Shown: positions 57,688-64,000 of the stretch, in pieces
Layout of the letters: each line of letters begins with the position of its first letter
Numbering within the stretch: position 1 is the first letter of the stretch
NCBI RefSeq assembly: GCF_900243075.1
Contig: NZ_OEZH01000043.1
Coordinates: 1 to 64,000 of the forward strand
Source: Clostridioides difficile
GTDB lineage: Bacteria > Bacillota > Clostridia > Peptostreptococcales > Peptostreptococcaceae
Direction: 5' to 3'
DNA: 64,000 nt
Translations under genes and position numbers: made by a program
The notes under the pieces: model-generated
What the model saw: only the letters and a program-made list of their open reading frames with translations
Told to the model about the DNA's origin: nothing
Databases searched by the model: none

Positions 57688-59211
57688 ATGTCAAGTATAA
57701 GTCCTATAAGAGTTACAGGTCTTTCAGGAAATTTTGATATGGAAGGCATAATAGAAGCTAGTATGATTAAAGATAAAGAGAAAGTTGATAAAGCAAAACA
57801 AGCGCAACAAATAGTTAAATGGAAGCAAGAAATATATAGAAATGTTATACAAGAATCAAAAGATCTTTATGATAAGTATCTAAGCATAGATTCTCCTAAT
57901 AGTATAATAAGTAAAAACTCATACTCTGCTACAAGAATAACCAGTTCTGATGAAAGTATTATAGTAGCAAAAGGTTCAGCTGGTGCAAATAAAATAAATT
58001 ATCAATTTGCAGTTTCTCAAATGGCTGAACCAGCAAAATTTACTATTAAATTGAATTCAAGTGACCCTATTGTTCGACAGTTTCCTCCAAATGCTAGTGG
58101 AGCTAGTTCTTTAACTATAGGAGATGTAAATATACCAATATCTGAACAAGATACTACAAGTACTATTGTAAGCAAGATAAACTCACTTTGCGCAGATAAT
58201 GATATAAAGGCTTCTTATAGCGAGATGACAGGTGAATTGATTATTTCGAGAAAACAGACTGGTTCGTCATCAGACATTGATTTAAAAGTAATTGGAAATG
58301 ACAATTTAGCTCAGCAAATTGCTAATGATAATGGTATTACATTTGCAACTGATGCTGGTGGGAATAAAGTGGCAAGTGTATATGGAAAAAATCTAGAAGC
58401 TGATGTAACTGATGAACATGGAAGAGTAACGCATATAAGTAAAGAGCAGAATTCATTTAATATAGATAATATTGACTATAATGTAAATTCAAAAGGAACT
58501 GCAAAGTTGACTTCTGTTACTGATACTGAAGAAGCTGTTAAAAATATGAATGCATTTGTGGAGGATTATAATAAATTGATGGACAAGGTCTATGGTTTAG
58601 TTACTACTAAAAAACCAAAAGATTATCCACCTCTTACTGATGACCAAAAAGAAGATATGACAACTGAAGAAATAGAAAAATGGGAAAAGAAAGCTAAAGA
58701 AGGTATACTTAGAAATGATGATGAGTTAAGAGCTTTTGTTGAAGATATCCAGTCTGCATTTTTTGGAGATGGAAAAAATATTGTTACATTAAGAAAACTA
58801 GGCATCAATGAAAGTGAAAATTACAATAAAAAAGGTCAAATATCATTTAATGCAGATGCTTTTTCAAAGGCTCTTATAGATGATAGTGATAAAGTATACA
58901 AAACACTAGCGGGTTATTCTTCAAATTATGATGATAAGGGGATGTTTGAAAAGCTAAAAGATATTGTATATGAATATTCTGGAAGTTCAACTTCTAAACT
59001 TGCTAAAAAAGCAGGTATGGAAAAGACTGCTTCTGCCAGTGAAAATGTATATTCAAAACAAATTGCAGAGCAAGAAAGAAATATAAGTAGGCTAGTTGAA
59101 AAAATGAATGATAAAGAGAAAAGACTTTATGCTAAATATTCGGCTTTGGAATCTTTGTTGAATCAGTATTCTTCCCAAATGAACTACTTCTCACAAGCAC
59201 AAGGTAATTAG
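57688..59211 (+). CDS. fliD: Flagellar cap protein FliD
   Basis: 507 residues. The N-terminus RVTGLSGNFDMEGIIEASMIKDKEKVDKAKQAQQIVKWKQEIYR is the FliD/HAP2 N domain, and the C-terminus (VEKMNDKEKRLYAKYSALESLLNQYSSQMNYFSQ) is the HAP2 C coiled coil. It caps the filament and guides flagellin folding, and acts as an adhesin in C. difficile. It starts after TGGAGGG and is 20 bases after the second fliS. Confidence 0.94.
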   Translation: MSSISPIRVTGLSGNFDMEGIIEASMIKDKEKVDKAKQAQQIVKWKQEIYRNVIQESKDLYDKYLSIDSPNSIISKNSYSATRITSSDESIIVAKGSAGANKINYQFAVSQMAEPAKFTIKLNSSDPIVRQFPPNASGASSLTIGDVNIPISEQDTTSTIVSKINSLCADNDIKASYSEMTGELIISRKQTGSSSDIDLKVIGNDNLAQQIANDNGITFATDAGGNKVASVYGKNLEADVTDEHGRVTHISKEQNSFNIDNIDYNVNSKGTAKLTSVTDTEEAVKNMNAFVEDYNKLMDKVYGLVTTKKPKDYPPLTDDQKEDMTTEEIEKWEKKAKEGILRNDDELRAFVEDIQSAFFGDGKNIVTLRKLGINESENYNKKGQISFNADAFSKALIDDSDKVYKTLAGYSSNYDDKGMFEKLKDIVYEYSGSSTSKLAKKAGMEKTASASENVYSKQIAEQERNISRLVEKMNDKEKRLYAKYSALESLLNQYSSQMNYFSQAQGN

Positions 59212-59213
59212 TT

Positions 59214-59549
59214 ATGGATAAATTAAAAGAAAAACTAAATTTATATAAAGACATATCTTTACAAATTATAAATTTGATTGAAAAAGAAGAATATATAAAG
59301 ATAAGTAGTAAATTAGGTGAAAGACAAGAGATTATAAATAGTGTAAGTGAAATTGATAGAAATGATTTTATACAGCTTTATAATAGAATGGAATTAATTG
59401 AAATTGATAATAGAATAAGAGATATTTTACAAGAACAATTATTAGAAGTAAAAAAAGAATTACATGAGTATAAACTTACTAAACAAGTGAACACAATGTA
59501 TTATAGCTTAAATAGAGAAAAAGTAAATATTTTTAATAAAAAAGTATAA
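59214..59549 (+). CDS. FliT-like small flagellar protein
   Basis: 111 residues, helical and charged, 2 bases after the fliD stop. There are no strong motifs, but length, all-alpha pattern and position directly after fliD resemble FliT, the FliD chaperone. It could equally be an uncharacterised flagellar protein. It ends just before the fliC promoter. Confidence 0.6.
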   Translation: MDKLKEKLNLYKDISLQIINLIEKEEYIKISSKLGERQEIINSVSEIDRNDFIQLYNRMELIEIDNRIRDILQEQLLEVKKELHEYKLTKQVNTMYYSLNREKVNIFNKKV

Positions 59550-59574
59550 AGTTATATAGTAGCTTGACCGATTA
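59548..59574 (+). promoter_or_regulatory. SigD (sigma-28) type promoter of fliC
   Basis: TAAA (59548-59551), 15 bases, GACCGATT (59567-59574), containing the CCGAT core of the flagellar sigma -10. Transcription would start near 59581, giving a leader of about 70 bases. The TAAA overlaps the stop of the preceding gene. Confidence 0.75.
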
Positions 59575-59613
59575 TATAAGTGAAGAATTAATAAAAAATG
59601 TAAAAAGTAGAAA

Positions 59614-59643
59614 TGACAAGGATGTCAACTATACTAAGGAGGG
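59614..59643 (+). promoter_or_regulatory. Probable CsrA binding region in the fliC leader
   Basis: TGACA-AGGA-TGTCA (59614-59627) forms a perfect 5-base-pair hairpin presenting GGA in the loop, the preferred CsrA site. The Shine-Dalgarno AAGGAGGG (59636-59643) 8 bases later supplies a second GGA. This parallels the two-site CsrA control of hag in Bacillus subtilis. Confidence 0.7.
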
Positions 59644-59650
59644 TAAAATA

Positions 59651-60523
59651 ATGAGAGTTAATACGAATGTAAGTGCTTTGGTAGCAAATAACCAAATGGG
59701 TAGAAATGTAAGTGCCCAAAGTAAATCTATGGAGAAGCTATCTTCTGGGGTTAGGATAAAGAGAGCTGCTGACGATGCTGCTGGGCTTGCTATATCTGAG
59801 AAAATGAGAGCTCAAATAAAAGGTTTAGACCAAGCAGGAAGAAACGTTCAAGATGGTATATCTGTTGTACAAACAGCAGAAGGTGCATTAGAAGAAACTG
59901 GTAACATACTACAGAGAATGAGAACTTTATCAGTACAATCTTCAAATGAAACTAATACTGCTGAAGAAAGACAAAAGATAGCTGATGAGTTGTTACAACT
60001 AAAAGATGAAGTTGAAAGAATATCAAGCTCAATTGAGTTTAATGGTAAGAAGTTACTTGATGGAAGTTCTACAGAAATAAGATTACAAGTTGGAGCTAAT
60101 TATGGAACAAATGTTGCAGGAACATCTAATAATAACAATGAAATAAAAGTTGCTCTAGTAAATACTGCAAGTATAATGAGTGACGCTGGTATAACAAGTT
60201 CTACAATAGCAAGCTTGAATGTAGATGGAACTTCTGGAACAGATGCAGCTAAAGGAATGGTATCTAGCTTAGATGTAGCTCTTAAACAATTAAATACATC
60301 AAGAGCAAAATTAGGGGCACAACAAAATAGACTAGAATCAACTCAAAACAACTTAAATAATACTATAGAAAATGTTACAGCAGCTGAATCAAGAATAAGA
60401 GATACAGATGTTGCTTCAGAAATGGTTAACTTATCGAAAATGAATATATTAGTTCAAGCATCACAGTCAATGCTTGCTCAAGCTAATCAGCAACCACAAG
60501 GAGTTTTACAATTATTAGGATAA
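59651..60523 (+). CDS. fliC: Flagellin FliC
   Basis: 290 residues from the ATG at 59651, which has AAGGAGGG upstream; an earlier in-frame ATG at 59564 lies within the promoter and is not credible. Conserved flagellin ends are intact: MRVNTNVSALVANNQMGRNV, then LSSGVRIKRAADDAAGLAISEKMR, and at the C-terminus SRIRDTDVASEMVNLSKMNI and LAQANQQPQGVLQLLG. The central variable region is short and rich in Ser, Thr and Asn (about residues 150-200), offering O-glycosylation sites. It is expressed by SigD and repressed by CsrA. Glycosyltransferase genes follow. Confidence 0.97.
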   Translation: MRVNTNVSALVANNQMGRNVSAQSKSMEKLSSGVRIKRAADDAAGLAISEKMRAQIKGLDQAGRNVQDGISVVQTAEGALEETGNILQRMRTLSVQSSNETNTAEERQKIADELLQLKDEVERISSSIEFNGKKLLDGSSTEIRLQVGANYGTNVAGTSNNNNEIKVALVNTASIMSDAGITSSTIASLNVDGTSGTDAAKGMVSSLDVALKQLNTSRAKLGAQQNRLESTQNNLNNTIENVTAAESRIRDTDVASEMVNLSKMNILVQASQSMLAQANQQPQGVLQLLG

Positions 60524-60548
60524 AATAATTTTGTATATTGGATATAGA

Positions 60549-60588
60549 AGAAAGGGTAAGGCTTTGCTTTACTCCTTTCTTTTTTTAC
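60549..60588 (+). terminator. Rho-independent terminator after fliC
   Basis: AGAAAGGGTAAG pairs with CTTTACTCCTTTCT (with a bulge) around a GCTTTG loop, followed by six or more T. Partial read-through to the glycosyltransferase gene is possible. Confidence 0.8.
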
Positions 60589-60615
60589 AAATATACTTTT
60601 GAAAGGAAAATATAT

Positions 60616-62757
60616 ATGTTACTTAGTATAGTTATGATTGTTAAAAATGAAGAAAAAATACTTGAAAAAACTTTAAAATCATTAACCACATTAAGAAGTT
60701 CTATAGAGAGTGAACTTATAATAGTCGATACAGGTTCTACAGATGATACCATAAAAATATCTAAGAAGTACACGGAAAAAGTGTATTTTCACAATTGGAA
60801 TAATGATTTTTCTAGTATGAGAAATATATCAATATCCTATGCCAAGGGTGAATGGTTACTTATATTAGATGCAGATGAAATACTAATTGATTCTTCAACT
60901 ATTGTGAAATTTTTTAAAGATGGTCTTGATAAAAAATTTAATTCTGCCTCAATACAATTAAAAAATCTTTACTCATATGATAAAAAATTATATGGATATT
61001 GTTCAGTGCTTAGACTTTTTAAAAACGTTGATTTTAGATACCATGGTAAAGTACATGAACAACCAATATACAAAAACCCTATATTTAATAATGCTGCTGA
61101 TTTTGAACATTATGGATATTTGTTTGAAGATGAAGAAATAAGATTAAATAAAGTAAAGAGAAATGAAAAACTATTATTTGAAGAGTTAAAAGAGAATGAG
61201 AATTCTCCATATACAAATTATCAATTAGGGAAAAATTTTATTATATTAGGAAAATATCAGGAGGCTTTATATTATCTTGAGAAATCTTATGAATTATATT
61301 CTAAACTAGAATCGGCACCGGGTTACTTGATAACAAGTCTTGTAAAAACATATTTATATTTAGGAAAGCATAAGAAGTGTGAAAAATTGTGTCTAAAGTA
61401 TATCAAGAAAGATATGAATAATATTGATATATATTATTATATTGCACAAGCACAAGTAGATTTAGGGAAGTATGAAAATAGTATAGATTCGTATAAGAGA
61501 TATATTTATTTGTTAGATAATTATGAAATAAGTACACAAGCAAATAGTTTATTTTCAGACACTGATACTGTAGGGCTTAGGGATGAGGCTATTATTACAC
61601 TGATAAAGATTTATTATAAGCTTGAAAAATATGAGTCTGTAATTTCAGAGTACAATAACATTGAAGATATGGAAAAGAAAAAGAATGTGTACTTTAGCTT
61701 ATTTATGTCCCTATATAAATTGAACAGATTTGAAGATATAAAAGACTATTATAAAGAAGTTTCAAATTCTAAAATTGAAAAAAATAGTTTTTATAAAAAT
61801 ATAGAAGAAGTTATAAATAATATTAAAGATGATGAAAAAGAGTATATATATAAAATCCTTTGTGACATTGAAGGTAATTATGGCATTTTAAATCAGATAA
61901 GGATAAATAAATGTGTATCTATAGATAAATGTAAAGAAATACTCAATGAAGAAAAGGAAATAATTTATGCATATATTATAAAAATAGCTTTTGAAGAGAA
62001 GATTGATTTACTAGATATTTTTTATGAAATGGAATATGTATGGATAGAGAAATATCTAAAATATCTTTTAGCATTAGAAAGAAGTTTTAATTTAGTACTA
62101 TATAAGTACATAATCAGTCGTCCTAATACATCAGATATGGAAAAGATAAGAGTATATAAAGCTATATCTAAAGTAGTTTTAGAAAGTATAAGTTTAAGTG
62201 ATGAAAAATATAAGGAGATTTTTTATCTTTATATAATGTATTCTTATAAGTATGTAAGATATATATATAGCAATTTAAGTGATTTTGAATTAATAAAATT
62301 TGTTTGCAATGATTTAGATAAGTTTACTATAGAATTTAAGCATCTACTTGACATTAAAAATAAAGTAAATGATGCTAATGAAAAATTAGAGTATATACAT
62401 AGTATGAGGAAATTATTAAATGAGTATCCTTTTTATAATAAAATAATAAAAATACTTATAAGTGAATTAGAAGAAAATATAAAAGAAAGTGAAGAATTTA
62501 AGGATTTAAAAGATAGCTTTATTATTAGTATAGAAAATATGATTGAAACTGGCAACATAAATGATGCGAAATTATTGATAGATGACTACTCAAAAACATT
62601 TATGGATGATGTAAAGATTTTAAATATAAAGGGAATTTTATATATGTTTGAAAATAAGCTTGATAAAGCTGATTTTATGTTAAAAAAGGCATTATCATTA
62701 GATGTAGAAAATGAAGATACTATATATAATATAGAATATTTAAAAAGTTTAAGATAA
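60616..62757 (+). CDS. Glycosyltransferase family 2 protein with TPR repeats
   Basis: 713 residues from the ATG at 60616 (GAAAGGA upstream); an ATG-like start at 60538 lies inside the terminator and is rejected. The first 200 residues are a GT2 domain: SIVMIVKNEEKILEKTL, IIVDTGSTDDT and the metal-binding LILDADE. The rest is helical with tetratricopeptide-like repeats (for example NYQLGKNFIILGKYQEALYYLEKSYELY). This architecture is found in the first glycosyltransferase after fliC in C. difficile, which attaches the first sugar to flagellin Ser/Thr in studied strains. Function is inferred from position and domain order. Confidence 0.88.
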   Translation: MLLSIVMIVKNEEKILEKTLKSLTTLRSSIESELIIVDTGSTDDTIKISKKYTEKVYFHNWNNDFSSMRNISISYAKGEWLLILDADEILIDSSTIVKFFKDGLDKKFNSASIQLKNLYSYDKKLYGYCSVLRLFKNVDFRYHGKVHEQPIYKNPIFNNAADFEHYGYLFEDEEIRLNKVKRNEKLLFEELKENENSPYTNYQLGKNFIILGKYQEALYYLEKSYELYSKLESAPGYLITSLVKTYLYLGKHKKCEKLCLKYIKKDMNNIDIYYYIAQAQVDLGKYENSIDSYKRYIYLLDNYEISTQANSLFSDTDTVGLRDEAIITLIKIYYKLEKYESVISEYNNIEDMEKKKNVYFSLFMSLYKLNRFEDIKDYYKEVSNSKIEKNSFYKNIEEVINNIKDDEKEYIYKILCDIEGNYGILNQIRINKCVSIDKCKEILNEEKEIIYAYIIKIAFEEKIDLLDIFYEMEYVWIEKYLKYLLALERSFNLVLYKYIISRPNTSDMEKIRVYKAISKVVLESISLSDEKYKEIFYLYIMYSYKYVRYIYSNLSDFELIKFVCNDLDKFTIEFKHLLDIKNKVNDANEKLEYIHSMRKLLNEYPFYNKIIKILISELEENIKESEEFKDLKDSFIISIENMIETGNINDAKLLIDDYSKTFMDDVKILNIKGILYMFENKLDKADFMLKKALSLDVENEDTIYNIEYLKSLR

Positions 62758-62780
62758 CTCAAAAATAGGAGAATTGAAGA

Positions 62781-64000
62781 ATGAATACACCAATAATGGT
62801 TAATGAAAAATCTAAAGATATAATAAAAAATTGGCAATATACGTGTATAAATGAAGATATAAAATTTACAAGTATAATAATATTGACGTACAATCAAATA
62901 GAATATACTAAATTATGTATTGAAAGTATTAGGAAATTTACCCCAAAGGATAAATATGAAATAATAATAATTGACAATAACTCTTCTGATGGAACAGTTG
63001 AGTGGTTAAAGGAACAATCTGATATAAAATCTGTGTATAATAACAAAAACTTAGGATTTCCAAAAGGGTGCAATCAAGGTATTGAGTTGGCTAATGGTGA
63101 AAACATATTGTTGTTAAATAATGATGTAATAGTTACTCCAAATTGGCTTTATAATTTGAATAAAGCTTTATGGTCTCAAGAGAATATAGGTGCTGTAGGA
63201 CCAATTACAAATGCATGTTCGTACTATCAACAAATTGATGTTGATTATAAATCGATTGAGGATATGTTTATGTTTGCAAGCAAAATAAATAAATCTAATA
63301 TTAACCTATGGAAGTATAGATTGAAGTTAGTTGGATTTTGCATGTTAATAAAAAAATCTGTGCTGGATAATGTAGGGGTTTTAGATGAATTATTCACACC
63401 TGGAAATTTTGAAGATGATGATTTATCTTTTAGGATGCTAGAGTCAGGATATAAGCTATTATTATGCCAAGATACTTTTATACACCACTTTGGAAGTATG
63501 TCTTTTAAAAAAAATCGTAATAAATATACAGATATAATGTATATTAATAGAAGAAAATTTGAAACTAAGTGGGGATTTAATCCAGAATATAGTGGAATGA
63601 TAAGAACAGATTTGATTTCTAAAATAGATGATAGTCTAGAGGCAAATATTAATGTTTTAGAAATAGGATGCGGTATAGGGGCCACTCTTTTAGAAATAAA
63701 AAATATATATAAAAATGCATCAATATATGGAATAGAAATTAGTGAGTCAGCAGGTAAACTTGCAAAGTATAGTGCAGATGTACTGATAGCAGATATAGAA
63801 AAAGTAAAATTGGATTATAAAAAAGGTTTTTTTGATTATATAATATTGGGAGATGTACTTGAACATTTAATTGACCCATGGAAGATAGTCAATGAATTGA
63901 AACAATATCTAAAGAAGGATGGTTATTTGGTATCTAGTATACCAAATGTTATGCATGTTTCTGTTTTAAGAAATCTTGTGTTAGGTAATTTTACATATGA
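62781..64000 (+). CDS. Bifunctional glycosyltransferase (GT2) and SAM methyltransferase, cut by the window edge
   Basis: Open from the ATG at 62781 to the last base, about 406 codons so far. Residues about 28-270 are a GT2 domain with SIIILTYNQIEYTKLCIES, IIIDNNSSDGT, LLNNDVIVTPNWL and GNFEDDDLSFRMLESGYK. From about residue 290 a SAM-dependent methyltransferase begins: VLEIGCGIGATLLEIK, YGIEISESAG and DYIILGDVLEHLIDPW. A glycosyltransferase joined to a methyltransferase, together with rml genes in the locus, fits a glycan containing rhamnose that is methylated. It starts 23 bases after the preceding gene. The C-terminus is not visible. Confidence 0.9.
   Translation, partial: MNTPIMVNEKSKDIIKNWQYTCINEDIKFTSIIILTYNQIEYTKLCIESIRKFTPKDKYEIIIIDNNSSDGTVEWLKEQSDIKSVYNNKNLGFPKGCNQGIELANGENILLLNNDVIVTPNWLYNLNKALWSQENIGAVGPITNACSYYQQIDVDYKSIEDMFMFASKINKSNINLWKYRLKLVGFCMLIKKSVLDNVGVLDELFTPGNFEDDDLSFRMLESGYKLLLCQDTFIHHFGSMSFKKNRNKYTDIMYINRRKFETKWGFNPEYSGMIRTDLISKIDDSLEANINVLEIGCGIGATLLEIKNIYKNASIYGIEISESAGKLAKYSADVLIADIEKVKLDYKKGFFDYIILGDVLEHLIDPWKIVNELKQYLKKDGYLVSSIPNVMHVSVLRNLVLGNFTY

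Noticed and set aside
59564-59650. N-terminal extension of flagellin
   Set aside because: The in-frame ATG at 59564 lies in the promoter; the ATG at 59651 has a strong ribosome site and gives the canonical flagellin N-terminus.
63245-63685. Minus-strand frame of 146 codons near the right edge
   Set aside because: It lies wholly within the well-supported glycosyltransferase domain on the plus strand.

Overview
The window reads as chromosomal DNA of a low-GC, spore-forming, flagellated Firmicute. Gene content and order match Clostridioides difficile as I remember it: groESL, larBC, guaA, the pur operon, then the late (F3) flagellar genes from a lytic transglycosylase to fliC. dTDP-rhamnose genes beside the flagellar locus and a glycosyltransferase/methyltransferase fusion after fliC suggest a strain with a rhamnose-containing, methylated (R20291-like) flagellin glycan. 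The species call is from memory of gene order and protein content; no database was searched.

Layout. 1-430: right end of an IS200/IS605-type element (3' end of tnpB). 452-6216: ketopantoate-reductase-like enzyme, a divergent LysR/YeiH pair, 8-oxoguanine glycosylase and cardiolipin synthase. 6236-8354: groES-groEL behind a CIRCE operator. 8629-10637: larB and larC for the nickel-pincer cofactor, with larC split by a probable programmed -1 frameshift. 10711-12554: guanine riboswitch and guaA. 12555-18024: a gene-poor stretch with a gene remnant, then an aminotransferase / DRE-TIM aldolase / NhaC-type antiporter cluster and a LysR regulator, possibly an accessory insertion after guaA. 18309-26848: metallophosphoesterase lipoprotein, LysR with two half-size chromate transporters, an atypical alpha/beta hydrolase, a transglutaminase-UvrA fusion protein, and a GNAT remnant. 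26972-29215: membrane EAL protein with a degenerate GGDEF. 29476-35572: PRD regulator, fructose-type PTS (IIA, IIC, IIB), a GatZ-like protein and a HAD hydrolase. 35741-36714: two small CotF-type spore coat genes and a truncated copy of the metallophosphoesterase lipoprotein. 37165-47998: purECFMNHDL. 48203-51680: rmlD, rmlA, rmlC, rmlB. 51710-60523: lytic transglycosylase, yaaR, fliN-like, flgM, flgN, flgK, flgL, fliW, csrA, two fliS, fliD, a FliT-like gene and fliC. 60616-64000: two flagellin-glycosylation-type glycosyltransferases, the second cut by the window edge.

How the genes work together. The right-hand 16 kb looks like one regulated programme. SigD(sigma-28)-type promoters lie before rmlA, flgM and fliC, so rhamnose precursor supply, hook-junction and cap proteins, flagellin and its glycosyltransferases could be switched on together. 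FlgM (anti-SigD) and FliW/CsrA give the feedback. The fliC leader holds a hairpin presenting AGGA, which with the Shine-Dalgarno sequence looks like a two-site CsrA target. Purine supply is controlled at two places: guaA by a guanine riboswitch, and the pur operon by something else, possibly a repressor binding a 20-bp palindrome before purE.

The least familiar item is the 1142-residue fusion of a complete transglutaminase-like protein to a complete UvrA-type ATPase (23115-26543).
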